Of a stretch of 58,198 bases of DNA, positions 43,132 through 53,925 are shown in pieces (positions within the stretch are counted from its first letter, which is position 1; every line of letters begins with the position of its first letter). This DNA is from Lentimicrobiaceae bacterium (GTDB taxonomy: Bacteria > Bacteroidota > Bacteroidia > Bacteroidales > F082): assembly GCA_015061295.1 (NCBI GenBank), contig SUWU01000013.1, forward strand, positions 1 to 58,198, read 5' to 3'. The position numbers were made by a program, and so were the translations under genes. Under the pieces are notes generated by a model. It was not told the DNA's origin. It worked only from the letters and a program-made list of their open reading frames with translations, and did not search any database.

Positions 43132-43728
43132 TTAATTAATCTCCGACTCTTCAACGAGATTATTCAGCAAGGCATAGACTGTAAGACCTGCAACAGATTT
43201 GATACCTGTTTTCTTAACGATATTCTTTCGATGAGTTATCACAGTGTGAACAGAGATGCTGAGTAAATCCGATATTTCTTTGTTTGTCATTCCTTTAGCA
43301 ACAGAGACTAAAACATCAATCTCACGATTAGATAGTTCTATATTCTCTTGAGATGTCGTCTCATCACTATTATTCAATAAATTAATTAACTTATTAACGA
43401 CTTTCTGTTTATTATCGCTAAGTTCTACAATTTCCTTAAAATACCTTAAGATATTCTTATCAATATAAGTTGTAACGAGAGCAACACAATGTATGTTAGG
43501 ATAATTCTGAGATAGGTTCTTAAAAAAGTTATTTAAAGCATAATATCCTATCATAATTGGATTGATTATCAGAATATCAGGATTATGTATTACCATTTTA
43601 TCCTGTAGGTCTTCCATATTATCAACAACAGCAGACACAGTAAATTGGTTCATTCCTTCAAAGAAAGACGACAGTCCACTACTTATCAATGGCGAGGTCT
43701 CAACAATAAGTATCTTATTATTTTTCAT
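43132..43728 (-). CDS. LuxR/NarL-type regulator with a degenerate receiver domain
   Basis: A 198-residue protein with response-regulator layout: receiver-like domain (residues 4-115) and a C-terminal LuxR helix-turn-helix (about 130-190, LSNREIDVLVSVAKGMTNKEISDLLSISVHTVITHRKNI). The receiver lacks key residues: the usual acidic pair is Glu10-Thr11 and the phospho-acceptor Asp is replaced by Asn56 (PDILIINPIM). It is therefore probably not controlled by classical phosphorylation. It lies 3 bases downstream of the hemerythrin gene, so the pair may sense oxygen, nitric oxide or iron state. Confidence 0.85.
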   Translation of the reverse strand: MKNNKILIVETSPLISSGLSSFFEGMNQFTVSAVVDNMEDLQDKMVIHNPDILIINPIMIGYYALNNFFKNLSQNYPNIHCVALVTTYIDKNILRYFKEIVELSDNKQKVVNKLINLLNNSDETTSQENIELSNREIDVLVSVAKGMTNKEISDLLSISVHTVITHRKNIVKKTGIKSVAGLTVYALLNNLVEESEIN

Positions 43729-43731
43729 GAC

Positions 43732-44421
43732 TTAAGCCTCCATCATTTCGACAAATGGAACCAAAATACGCTCCTCAACCAAAGTATGACTTCTCAAATC
43801 TGATGTAACCTCCATGATGTCAAGAGAAATCTCAATTCTCTCCTTAGGAAAGATATTCGCAGGAAGATATTTGATAAGAATATTCATCAAATCGTTGAGT
43901 TTATCTTCTATATTACTATGATTAGATTTAAACTCAGAAATAGAGAAATTAGGACTTAGAGTCTTATTGCACAACGATTTAATATAAGGGAAAACGACAT
44001 CTTCTTCGTATTTAAAATGACTTTCTACTTCATCTTTATACTCATTGAAGAAACGATTTATCGTGTTGCAGAACTTCGCGGGACAATCCTCAACGATTCT
44101 CCTCAGATGTAATTCTATGTGTGGCAATCTTTCCTCTAAGTAATACTTATGCGATTCTGAGAGATACGATAATATTGTATAAGCATCCACAGATCTAATA
44201 TCATCTTGTGAAGGAATGAAGTCAGAGTTAGAATACAAGTTACATATTAGCAAGAAGAATGATGGAGAGACCTTAGCTTTGTCACACACCTCTTTCACGC
44301 TATGATCGCCAAAGCCGAGTTCTATTCCAAAACGAGAAAGTGTTAATAATAATTTAGGATTAGAGATGACGACTTCCGCCATCTTAGAGTTTTCTGAAAA
44401 AGTATCTTTATAGTAATTCAT
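43732..44421 (-). CDS. Hemerythrin-domain protein (RIC/ScdA-like)
   Basis: A 229-residue protein. Residues about 10-60 resemble the ScdA N-terminal domain (VVISNPKLLLTLSRFGIELGFGDHSVKEVC), without its paired Cys. A four-helix hemerythrin domain follows, with iron-ligand candidates SESHKYYLEERLPHIELH, ESHFKYEEDVVFPYI, SNHSNIEDKL and RSHTLVEERILVPF. Related proteins repair di-iron centres after nitrosative or oxidative damage, or sense oxygen. It is the first gene of a two-gene operon with the LuxR-type regulator. Confidence 0.85.
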   Translation of the reverse strand: MNYYKDTFSENSKMAEVVISNPKLLLTLSRFGIELGFGDHSVKEVCDKAKVSPSFFLLICNLYSNSDFIPSQDDIRSVDAYTILSYLSESHKYYLEERLPHIELHLRRIVEDCPAKFCNTINRFFNEYKDEVESHFKYEEDVVFPYIKSLCNKTLSPNFSISEFKSNHSNIEDKLNDLMNILIKYLPANIFPKERIEISLDIMEVTSDLRSHTLVEERILVPFVEMMEA

Positions 44422-44439
44422 AATATATATTTAAAAAAA

Positions 44440-44510
44440 GAGTCAAAAAGACTACAAGCTAAGTATTTCACTTATAGACTTATTGACTCTCTGTCTTATA
44501 GTCTTTATAT
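44440..44510. repeat. AGAGTCAAAAAGACT / CTTATAGACTTATTGACT tract
   Basis: Short GACT/AGTC words between tRNA-Thr and the hemerythrin gene, including an AGAGTC/GACTCT inverted pair. Confidence 0.55.
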
Positions 44511-44513
44511 TTG

Positions 44514-44586
<73 letters not shown>

Positions 44587-44597
44587 TTCATCGACTG

Positions 44598-44605
44598 CAA
44601 AGATA
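44598..44605 (-). promoter_or_regulatory. TAnnTTTG element for tRNA-Thr
   Basis: TATCTTTG on the minus strand, 11 bases before the tRNA 5' end. Confidence 0.6.
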
Positions 44606-44629
44606 CATTTTTTTTCGTTTCTTCAGACA

Positions 44630-46369
44630 TTATTTCTGAGGAAGTTGGAAAGTATCTTTCAATGTCACTGTTCTGTTAAAGACGAGATATTCGGCTGTGC
44701 TGTCTTTATCGGCTGTGAAGTATCCTATTCTCTGGAATTGGAAGTGGTCGAGAGGTTTAGCATCGGCAAGGAACTTTTCGACGTAACATTCTTTTCTTAT
44801 TTCTAAAGAGTTAGGATTTATCACTTGTTTCATAGCCTCGAGAGCCGAGCATTGTTGCTCTTCCTGAATAGTAGCTATGGCGTCGCGAGGATTCTCATTC
44901 AACCACAATCTATCATACAATCTCACTTCAGCTTGAATGCAATGATTACAACTCACCCAGTGCAAGGTGCCTTTCACTTTACGGTTAGCACCTGCCATGC
45001 CACTCTTAGTATCAGGATCATATTCAGCATAAACTTCGACGACATTACCGTTTTCGTCTTTCTTACAACCCGTACATTTAACAATATAAGCATTCTTCAA
45101 ACGAACCTCGTTACCAGGAGTCATGCGGAAATATTTCTTAGGTGCATCTTCCATAAAGTCCTCACGTTCTATCCACAACTCACGGCTGAAAGTGATGTTG
45201 TGAGTTCCTGAGTTCTCATCTTCTGGATTATTAATCGCCTCCATCTCTTCACATTGACCTTCAGGATAGTTAGTAATCACTAACTTCACAGGATTGATAA
45301 CAGCAGAAACACGAGTTGCTCGAGCATTGAGATCTTCACGAATAGTGCTTTCTAAAAGAGCAAAATCATTAACAGCTTCATAAGTAGTATAACCAATCTT
45401 ATCGATAAGACGACGTATTGATTCTGGAGTATAGCCACGACGACGGAATCCGCATATAGTAGGCATTCGAGGATCGTCCCAGCCATTGACGAGACCTTCT
45501 TTCACTAATATCAGAAGGTTACGTTTGCTTAACAATGTATAATTGAAATTCAGTTTGTTAAATTCATATTGACGAGGACGATGGTCATCCAAGTCTTTTT
45601 GCTCTTTAAGTTCATCGATGAAATAATCGTACAAAGGACGATGTACCACAAATTCGAGTGTACATAATGAATGTGTTACACCTTCAAAATAATCGCTTTC
45701 ACCATGAGCAAAGTCATACATAGGATACACATTCCATTTATTTCCAGTGCGATGATGAGGAGTCTTCACCACGCGATAGATGATAGGGTCGCGGAAGTGC
45801 ATATTAGGATTAGCCATGTCTATCTTAGCACGAAGCACCATCTTACCTTCTTCTATCTCACCACTATTCATCTTTTGGAAAAGTTCCAACGACTCTTCAA
45901 CAGGACGATTACGATAAGGACTTTCTGTTCCTGCTGTAGTAGGTGTCCCTTTCTGAGCTGCTATGACATCAGCACTTTGCTCATCGATATAAGCCTTACC
46001 TTCTTTTATAAGACGAACGGCGAAATCCCAGAGCTGCTGAAAATAATCAGAAGCGTAATACTCGTTAGCCCACTGAAAACCTAACCATTGAATATCTTCC
46101 TTGATAGCATCTACATATTCAACATCTTCTTTAGTAGGATTTGTATCATCAAAACGGAGGTTACAGACACCGTTATATTTCTCTGCTATTCCGAAGTCGA
46201 GGCATATCGCTTTAGCGTGACCTATATGAAGATAGCCATTAGGCTCAGGAGGGAAACGCGTCTGAACACGACCATCATTCTTACCATTTTGCAGATCTTC
46301 AACTACTTTCGCTTTGATGAAATTCAACGACTTTTTTTCTTCTTTTTCAATTTCTTTGAAATCACTCAT
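44630..46369 (-). CDS. glnS: Glutaminyl-tRNA synthetase
   Basis: A 579-residue class I synthetase. Signatures are TRFPPEPNGYLHIGHAKAI (HIGH at 48-51), RFDDTNPTKED, the GlnRS-type TLEFVVHRPLYDYFIDEL region, and the KMSKS-equivalent NYTLLSKRNLLILV. The C-terminal anticodon-binding beta barrels are present. The GlnRS motif DDTNP and TLEF distinguish it from GluRS. It implies direct glutaminylation. It is monocistronic with its own promoter element and is divergent from the M64 peptidase gene. Confidence 0.95.
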   Translation of the reverse strand: MSDFKEIEKEEKKSLNFIKAKVVEDLQNGKNDGRVQTRFPPEPNGYLHIGHAKAICLDFGIAEKYNGVCNLRFDDTNPTKEDVEYVDAIKEDIQWLGFQWANEYYASDYFQQLWDFAVRLIKEGKAYIDEQSADVIAAQKGTPTTAGTESPYRNRPVEESLELFQKMNSGEIEEGKMVLRAKIDMANPNMHFRDPIIYRVVKTPHHRTGNKWNVYPMYDFAHGESDYFEGVTHSLCTLEFVVHRPLYDYFIDELKEQKDLDDHRPRQYEFNKLNFNYTLLSKRNLLILVKEGLVNGWDDPRMPTICGFRRRGYTPESIRRLIDKIGYTTYEAVNDFALLESTIREDLNARATRVSAVINPVKLVITNYPEGQCEEMEAINNPEDENSGTHNITFSRELWIEREDFMEDAPKKYFRMTPGNEVRLKNAYIVKCTGCKKDENGNVVEVYAEYDPDTKSGMAGANRKVKGTLHWVSCNHCIQAEVRLYDRLWLNENPRDAIATIQEEQQCSALEAMKQVINPNSLEIRKECYVEKFLADAKPLDHFQFQRIGYFTADKDSTAEYLVFNRTVTLKDTFQLPQK

Positions 46370-46387
46370 GTCTTATAAATTTGATTG

Positions 46388-46395
46388 CAAAAATA
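46388..46395 (-). promoter_or_regulatory. TAnnTTTG element for glnS
   Basis: TATTTTTG on the minus strand, 18 bases before the start codon. Confidence 0.5.
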
Positions 46396-46430
46396 ATATA
46401 AAAATTCGTCGATACAAATGACAATATACA

Positions 46431-46438
46431 TATATTTG
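46431..46438 (+). promoter_or_regulatory. TAnnTTTG element for the M64 peptidase gene
   Basis: TATATTTG, 21 bases before the start codon and divergent from the glnS promoter. Confidence 0.55.
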
Positions 46439-46459
46439 CAATAACAAAATCATTATATC

Positions 46460-47746
46460 ATGAAAAGGAATATCAATAAGTTGTGCATTCTCATCGCTTT
46501 CTTAATGTCATTTTGCAACATCTCAAAAGCACAATATGACGTTTACTTTACAGATCAACAATTAAGAATAGATTATTATATCTTTGGAAACAGCGACTCA
46601 TGCCATTATGCTTTGGATAAGTATGTAGTGGAGCCTAAGTGGGGAGGCACTCGTTCCAACCTCATCGACAGTCTTAACTACGGCGATTATCTTTTCGAGG
46701 TTATGTTACACGATTCTGATGTCGTCATATATTCAAGAGGATATTGCAACTTATTTGGAGAGTGGCAAACTACCGCTGAAGCTGAGAGCGTTACACGTGG
46801 TTTTAATGAGTCTGTCATCATGCCATATCCAAAAGAAATCGTCGATGTGGTGTTTTATCTCAAGGATTATGACGGAAATCTCATCGAAAAAATGCGCCTC
46901 GTCGTTGACCCCGACAACTACTTCATTCAAGATGCGCAGAAACTACCTCATTCTATATTAAACGTGCATGGCGATTATGCTCCTGAAAAAGCTGTCGATA
47001 TTGTCATACTACCCGATGGATACACAGCAGAGGAGATGGGTAAGTTTGTGAAAGACTGTGAGTTCTTCAGAGAGAGTCTATTCTCTTATGAGCCTTACAT
47101 CACATATAAAGACAAGTTCAACATCAGAGCTGTGATGGCTCCTTCTAAAGATTCTGGTGTGAGCATTCCTGGTGAAGACATCTGGAAAAATACTGCTGTC
47201 AATTGCTCATTCTACACCTTTGACTCGGAGCGTTACTGTATGTCTTATGACAACCAATCTATTAGAAATCTCGCTGGCATGGTGCCTTACGATCAGATTT
47301 ATATCTTAGTCAATAGTTCAAAATATGGTGGAGGTGGAATATATAATTTCTACTGCGTCAGTTCTACTGACGACCATTTCTCTTCCGATGTTATAATACA
47401 CGAGTTTGGACATGGCTTCGCTGGACTTGGCGATGAGTATTACGAAGACGACACCTCATACGAAGGTTTCTACAACCTTAACATAGAGCCATGGGAGCCT
47501 AATCTCACGACATTAGTAGATTTCGAGTCGAAGTGGAAAGATATGATGAAGAGCAAGACTCCTATACCAACACCTATGGACAAGAAATATGCTGATGAGA
47601 TAGGTGTCTTTGAAGGAGGCGGCTACGAAGCTAAAGGCGTGTATCGTCCTAAGAAAGATTGTCTCATGAAGACTTTCGCTGGCGACACATTCTGTGAAGT
47701 ATGCCAGAGAGCTATAGAAAGAATGATATTATACTATACGGAGTAA
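46460..47746 (+). CDS. Secreted M64-family (IgA peptidase-like) metallopeptidase
   Basis: A 428-residue exported protein; the signal peptide ends ISKA before Gln25. The N-terminal 150 residues form the M64 beta domain (VDVVFYLKDYDGNLI). The catalytic domain starts DIVILPDGYTAEEMGKFV, and the Zn site is HEFGHGFAGLGDEYY. A late Cys-bearing segment (DCLMKTFAGDTFCEVCQRAIER) is also typical. M64 includes the IgA1 peptidase of Clostridium ramosum, but most members have unknown substrates. There is no T9SS tail, so it is probably periplasmic or released by another route. Confidence 0.88.
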   Translation: MKRNINKLCILIAFLMSFCNISKAQYDVYFTDQQLRIDYYIFGNSDSCHYALDKYVVEPKWGGTRSNLIDSLNYGDYLFEVMLHDSDVVIYSRGYCNLFGEWQTTAEAESVTRGFNESVIMPYPKEIVDVVFYLKDYDGNLIEKMRLVVDPDNYFIQDAQKLPHSILNVHGDYAPEKAVDIVILPDGYTAEEMGKFVKDCEFFRESLFSYEPYITYKDKFNIRAVMAPSKDSGVSIPGEDIWKNTAVNCSFYTFDSERYCMSYDNQSIRNLAGMVPYDQIYILVNSSKYGGGGIYNFYCVSSTDDHFSSDVIIHEFGHGFAGLGDEYYEDDTSYEGFYNLNIEPWEPNLTTLVDFESKWKDMMKSKTPIPTPMDKKYADEIGVFEGGGYEAKGVYRPKKDCLMKTFAGDTFCEVCQRAIERMILYYTE

Positions 47747-47753
47747 TATATCA

Positions 47754-48956
47754 TCAATCTATCTTCAACACCAAGCCTTTAAGATAAGCTCCTTCAGGAT
47801 GATAAATGTTGACAGGATGATCTTCTGGCTGATCTAACTGATATATTATCTGTGCCTTACGTCCTGCTTCTATGGCAGCTGCCATTACTATGCTTTGAAA
47901 CTGGGCCTTATCGACAGCCTGAGAACAACTGAAGGTAAATAAGAGTCCTCCTTTTTTAATTTTCGTCATCGCCTCATAATTGATGAATTTGTAGCCCTGA
48001 AGACCTCGGTGTAGCGACTTATGATTTTTGGCGAATGCTGGAGGATCGAGTATTATCAAGTCAAACTCGTCTTTTGACATATTCTGAAGATATAACTTAG
48101 CGTCTTCTGCAACACTCGGGTTTTCATTTATATCAAAGCCATTAAGGGCGATATTCTTCTCACATGCTGATATAGCTTTCTTCGAGCAATCGATAGAAAC
48201 AACCTTGTGAGCTCCACCATGAAGCGCTGCGACAGAGAAACCACCTGTGTAACAGAAAGTATTCAAGACATTCTTTCCTTTTGCAAGTTGTCGTACCAAC
48301 TCACGATTGTTACGCTGATCTAAGAAGAAACCTGTCTTCTGACCTTCTTCCCAATCGATGAGATATTTGGAATCATTTTCAAGGACAAAGTCATCTGATT
48401 TTTCACCAACAAGATAACCATCATCGACAGCATCTTTACCCATACGTTGCATCGCCTCAGAACTTTTATTATAGACAGAATCGATTCTCAGTCCATCGAT
48501 TTTTAAAAGTGAGTTGGCAATATTCTTTACATTTAACGCCATGCCTTCTGTCTGAGCTTGAACAACAGCAGTCTTACCATAAATGTCTATTATAAGTCCT
48601 GGAAGATTATCACCTTCTGAATGAACGAGACGATAACAATTAGTATGTTCATTATCGACCAAGCCCATCATCTTACGTAGTTCAAAGGCTTTATTAAGAC
48701 GTTCTTTCCAGAAGTCATCATCTATCTTTATATTCTCGAAAGCAAGGATTTTAACTGCTATATTTCCTGCTTCTGCGAAGCCTGTTCCTAAGATGTCATT
48801 CTTATAATCGACAACTGTTACAATATCACCAGCTTGAAGATTAGGAGCAGCAGTTTCGATAGCGCCAGAGAAAATCCATGGGTGATAACGTCTTACGGCT
48901 TCGTCTTTGCCTCTACGAAGTTTTATGATTGGGTATAAAGGTGATGATGGATTCAT
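47754..48956 (-). CDS. RlmI-type class I SAM-dependent rRNA methyltransferase
   Basis: A 400-residue protein when started at the ATG at 48956. A TTG-started extension is rejected because that TTG lies inside the TATCTTTG promoter element. The N-terminal PUA domain (RRGKDEAVRRYHPWIFSGAIE, AGDIVTVVD) is followed by an EEHEE-like region and a methyltransferase core: FFLDQRNNRELV, VLNTFCYTGGFSVAAL, and DLIILDPPAFAKNHKSLHRGLQGY. It closely resembles the 23S rRNA C1962 methyltransferase RlmI. It ends 7 bases from the convergent peptidase gene. Confidence 0.88.
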   Translation of the reverse strand: MNPSSPLYPIIKLRRGKDEAVRRYHPWIFSGAIETAAPNLQAGDIVTVVDYKNDILGTGFAEAGNIAVKILAFENIKIDDDFWKERLNKAFELRKMMGLVDNEHTNCYRLVHSEGDNLPGLIIDIYGKTAVVQAQTEGMALNVKNIANSLLKIDGLRIDSVYNKSSEAMQRMGKDAVDDGYLVGEKSDDFVLENDSKYLIDWEEGQKTGFFLDQRNNRELVRQLAKGKNVLNTFCYTGGFSVAALHGGAHKVVSIDCSKKAISACEKNIALNGFDINENPSVAEDAKLYLQNMSKDEFDLIILDPPAFAKNHKSLHRGLQGYKFINYEAMTKIKKGGLLFTFSCSQAVDKAQFQSIVMAAAIEAGRKAQIIYQLDQPEDHPVNIYHPEGAYLKGLVLKID

Positions 48957-48971
48957 GATATAAATTTTGCG

Positions 48972-48979
48972 CAAAGATA
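48972..48979 (-). promoter_or_regulatory. TAnnTTTG element for the RlmI-type gene
   Basis: TATCTTTG on the minus strand, 15 bases before the ATG at 48956; it decides the start. Confidence 0.55.
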
Positions 48980-49028
48980 ATTTATTTTGCTATTTTAACA
49001 TAATAGTAATTTTTCTATGATTAATAAT

Positions 49029-49058
49029 TTTGATTTTAAATAAAATATTGTATATTTG
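49029..49058 (+). promoter_or_regulatory. Promoter of the 49137 T9SS gene
   Basis: TTTG at 49029-49032 and TATATTTG at 49051-49058 with an 18-base gap; leader of about 75 bases. Confidence 0.7.
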
Positions 49059-49136
49059 CCTATTCTGACAGATTATATTTAATACAACTATAATATAATA
49101 ATTATCAATTAATTACTAACTTTAAATTCAAATAGT

Positions 49137-51740
49137 ATGAAAAAGTTTTTACTTTTAGCTATGATGTGCATACTCGGTTTATTTACCGTTAGAGCACAAC
49201 AAACAATTGTTGTTGGTGAAGATGGAACAACAATGTTAGAGACTTTACCAATAAATACATTTTGGATGTATTCTATCTCACAACAGATTTACACTGGTGC
49301 TGAGATGAATAACACTGTAGGTGACATTACCAAGATAGCATTCCATCAAATTAGTCCTTCGACTTACACACGTAACTTGTCAATCTACATGTTAAACACA
49401 GACAAGGAAGTCTTTGAAAATAGCCAAGATTGGGTTCCTGTGACAAGCTCTGAACTTGTGTTCCAAGGTGAACTCACAACTCCTGGAGAAGATCAATGGT
49501 TTGAAATAGAACTTCAAACACCATTTGCTTATACAGGTGGTAATTTCATTCTCTGTGTTGCTGACAATACAGGTACCTATATTGACAACACTTACTTCTA
49601 TGGTTATGAAACAGGTGCAGTGATGAGAACATTATGCAATGCAAGAGATAATCAAATTTATGATATAGCAAATTTGAGTAGTGAATATGGCAATCTCAAA
49701 AACCAACTTAACAAGGTTGAATTCACAATCGTTTCAGAACCTGGTTTGTCGGTAAGTCCTAAAGATGGTATCAACCTTGGCACAATCCAATTAGGCAACT
49801 ATTGGCCAGAAAAAGCAGAAGCATCTGTTAACGTATCAGTAAGCGCAATAGAAAGAACAGTAACATCTATCACATGCGACAACGACTTCTTTACAATTCC
49901 TGCCGACTTAGACCTTACAGTATCTCCTATCAAGTTTACTGTTGGTTATGACAAAGAAGCTGCAGCTGGCACATACAATGGTACACTTACAGTGACAGCA
50001 GCTGAAGGCGATGTAGTAGAAGTTCCTATGACAGCTGTTGTTTATGATCCAGTAGAACCAGACGTATTTGAACTCGCAAGAGAAATCACTTTCACAAACG
50101 ATGCTTATTCAGATACTCCTGACTTCGCTACATTACACGATGACTATTTATTACCAAATGAAGGCGAAAACGGCTTAGCTCCAGATGCAGTATATAGCTT
50201 TACATTAGAGAACGAAAAAGTTATCAAAACTAATGTTGAAGGCGAAGGCGGTTTCTACGCAATATACAGAGCCGACAGCATTGGCGAAGGTAAAGGTCCT
50301 CATGCTAACAACAACTACAAAGGTGTAGAAACAGTTCTTTCAACAACATTTGAATATGATTTTGAAGATGGCAGCATGGACGACTTTACAATCCAAGATC
50401 TCGATGAAAATACAGATTACTGCTGGTATGTTGAAAATGGCAAGTTGATTTCTAAATCATTCGATAGCTGGGGAGAATATGGAACTGACACATGGGGTAC
50501 TATGAATCAAGCTGATGAAAGAGTCATCACAAAAGAGTATTATACTATCACTCCTTATACAGTATTGACTTTTGACATACAAAGAGAAGGCGGCTCATGG
50601 CAATATCTGACTATTGAAGTAACACAAGATGGAGAGAACTTTACAGCATTAGGAACCGTACAAGCAGATCCTGACTGGGTTGACGATCCTGCAAATCAAT
50701 CAATGTTCCCTGAACTCTTCGACGAGAATGGCAACTACATCACCTTCAGAAGAGTTGACATCGGTGCTAATTTCATTGCAGCAGGTCTTGAATATGGTGA
50801 CTATCAGATAGCAATACATGCTACTAACTCAGGTTGTCCAGAAATTAGCGTTGACAACTTAGCATTAACAGAAAGAGCTGGTGTTTATGAAGCAGGTGAC
50901 TACTACATGGTAGCAGCAGCTAAAGAAGCTTTCTCAGTAGAAATGGTATTGGAAAATCATAATGACAGTGGCGAAGAGGAAGAAGGCATAGCAGCTCCAA
51001 CAAACTTGGTTGCAACAGCATTAAGTGATGTTCAAATCGAGTTAAGCTGGGATGCTGTTGAAGGTGCTGTTGAATATGGTGTATATATTGAAGGAGAATT
51101 CATTGATAAGACAACATATTTAGGCGCTGTGGTTAATGGCTTTGAAGCTAACACTACATTCTGCTTCACTGTAACAGCATTCGATGCAGAAGGTAACGAG
51201 TCTGCTCATTCAAATGAAGCATGTGTTACAACATTAGACGCTCCAACAGATGTTCCAGCAACACCTACAAACCTCGCAATAGAAATCTTGAGCGATACAG
51301 AACTCAGATTGACATGGGATGCAGTTGACGGTGCAACATCATACAATGTATATGCTTACGGACAATTACTTGGTGATGTCATAAATAACGCTGTAAAACT
51401 CACAGAATTAGATCCTACTATGGAATACTGCTTCACAGTATCAGCAGTGAACTCAGTGGGTGAATCAGCTCAATCAGACGAAGAATGTGCATTAGACGTT
51501 GAAGAATTAACAGCTACATTCAACATCTATCCTAACCCTGTCAACGATGTTCTCTTCATCGAAAACGGCAACAACATCGAAGAAGTAAGTATCTACACTA
51601 TCACAGGTGTCATGGTCTATAACGAACAATGTGTAAGCAACAACGTTCAAGTTAATGTTTCTGAATTAGAAGGTGGTGTTTATATCATCAAAGTCAGAAC
51701 AGAAAACAATGAAGTTATCAACCGTTTCGTTAAGAAATAA
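49137..51740 (+). CDS. T9SS-secreted protein with choice-of-anchor J and two FN3 domains
   Basis: An 867-residue exported protein; the signal peptide ends TVRA before Gln21. Residues about 22-200 are the module shared with the 12881 and 17473 proteins (LSIYMLNTDKEVFE, FAYTGGNFILCVADN). A cleaved-adhesin/choice-of-anchor J segment covers about 400-590 (TTFEYDFEDGSMDDFTIQD, ISVDNLALTER). Two fibronectin type III domains follow (about 620-700 and 708-790, IELSWDAVEGAVEYGVY, LRLTWDAVDGATSYNVY). The C-terminus is a type A T9SS sorting domain (FNIYPNPVNDVLFI, YTITGVMVYNE, LEGGVYIIKV). It is likely a surface-exposed adhesin-like protein. Confidence 0.88.
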   Translation: MKKFLLLAMMCILGLFTVRAQQTIVVGEDGTTMLETLPINTFWMYSISQQIYTGAEMNNTVGDITKIAFHQISPSTYTRNLSIYMLNTDKEVFENSQDWVPVTSSELVFQGELTTPGEDQWFEIELQTPFAYTGGNFILCVADNTGTYIDNTYFYGYETGAVMRTLCNARDNQIYDIANLSSEYGNLKNQLNKVEFTIVSEPGLSVSPKDGINLGTIQLGNYWPEKAEASVNVSVSAIERTVTSITCDNDFFTIPADLDLTVSPIKFTVGYDKEAAAGTYNGTLTVTAAEGDVVEVPMTAVVYDPVEPDVFELAREITFTNDAYSDTPDFATLHDDYLLPNEGENGLAPDAVYSFTLENEKVIKTNVEGEGGFYAIYRADSIGEGKGPHANNNYKGVETVLSTTFEYDFEDGSMDDFTIQDLDENTDYCWYVENGKLISKSFDSWGEYGTDTWGTMNQADERVITKEYYTITPYTVLTFDIQREGGSWQYLTIEVTQDGENFTALGTVQADPDWVDDPANQSMFPELFDENGNYITFRRVDIGANFIAAGLEYGDYQIAIHATNSGCPEISVDNLALTERAGVYEAGDYYMVAAAKEAFSVEMVLENHNDSGEEEEGIAAPTNLVATALSDVQIELSWDAVEGAVEYGVYIEGEFIDKTTYLGAVVNGFEANTTFCFTVTAFDAEGNESAHSNEACVTTLDAPTDVPATPTNLAIEILSDTELRLTWDAVDGATSYNVYAYGQLLGDVINNAVKLTELDPTMEYCFTVSAVNSVGESAQSDEECALDVEELTATFNIYPNPVNDVLFIENGNNIEEVSIYTITGVMVYNEQCVSNNVQVNVSELEGGVYIIKVRTENNEVINRFVKK

Positions 51741-51760
51741 TTAAAGATAGATTCTTAACA

Positions 51761-51794
51761 AAAAAAATCCGTCAGGCAACTGACGGATTTTTTT
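51761..51794. terminator. Bidirectional terminator between the T9SS gene and groEL
   Basis: A 15-base stem (51761-51775 with 51780-51794, core ATCCGTCAG/CTGACGGAT), GCAA tetraloop and A/T tails on both sides; it serves both convergent genes. Confidence 0.92.
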
Positions 51795-51814
51795 GTTACA
51801 CTTTAGTTTTAGAA

Positions 51815-53461
<1,647 letters not shown>

Positions 53462-53509
53462 TTAAAATTTTTAAATATGAAATAAAAAAAATAATAATGA
53501 GAGTTAAAA

Positions 53510-53788
53510 TCAGATGATTGCGATAACATCATTTTCTCTCATTATCATATAATCTTTTCCTTCTAAGTGGAACTCTGTGCCGGCGTATTTGCCATAAATA
53601 ACTACGTCGCCAACTTTCAATGTCATAGGATTGTCTTTTGTACCAGGACCAACTGCCACTACAACACCTTTTTGTGGTTTTTCTTTTGCTGTGTCAGGAA
53701 TAATAATTCCGCTTGCTGTCTTTTGTTCTGCGAGAGCTGGTTCGATAACGACTCTGTCTGCCAATGGTTTAATTGATAATTGTGCCAT
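53510..53788 (-). CDS. groS: Co-chaperonin GroES
   Basis: A 92-residue GroES when started at the ATG at 53788 ([17 protein letters not shown]). An upstream in-frame start would add 22 non-conserved residues across the promoter region. The family's mobile loop ([19 protein letters not shown]) and [15 protein letters not shown] are present. It caps GroEL; the groES-groEL pair has a 60-base gap. No CIRCE operator was found, but a near-palindrome lies upstream. Confidence 0.96.
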   Translation of the reverse strand: MAQLSIKPLADRVVIEPALAEQKTASGIIIPDTAKEKPQKGVVVAVGPGTKDNPMTLKVGDVVIYGKYAGTEFHLEGKDYMIMRENDVIAII

Positions 53789-53842
53789 AATTTTTACTTT
53801 TATATTTATGTGATTTTTATTTTCCAGCCTGCCTCTTGTCAA

Positions 53843-53859
53843 AATGTTTGCCAAACGTT
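53843..53859. promoter_or_regulatory. Near-palindrome upstream of groES
   Basis: AATGTTTG-C-CAAACGTT (8-base arms, one mismatch) lies 55 bases upstream of the groES start codon, where a heat-shock operator could sit. It does not match CIRCE. Confidence 0.35.
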
Positions 53860-53870
53860 AAAGCAAAAAA

Positions 53871-53901
53871 AAATGTCAGAAAGAGTGACATTCTGACATT
53901 T
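53871..53901 (-). terminator. Terminator of the pheT-secG operon
   Basis: AAATGTCAGAA (53871-53881) pairs with TTCTGACATTT (53891-53901), followed on the minus strand by a T run (A run 53865-53873). Confidence 0.85.
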
Positions 53902-53925
53902 TTTTAATTTTATCGTGACTGTTTT

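Noticed and set aside
48957-48974. TTG start for the RlmI-type gene
   Set aside because: That TTG is part of the TATCTTTG promoter element; the ATG at 48956 gives the conserved protein.
53789-53854. Extended N-terminus of GroES
   Set aside because: The added 22 residues are non-conserved and cross the upstream regulatory region; GroES begins [13 protein letters not shown].
53789-53870. CIRCE operator upstream of groES
   Set aside because: No TTAGCACTC-N9-GAGTGCTAA sequence is present; only an unrelated near-palindrome.
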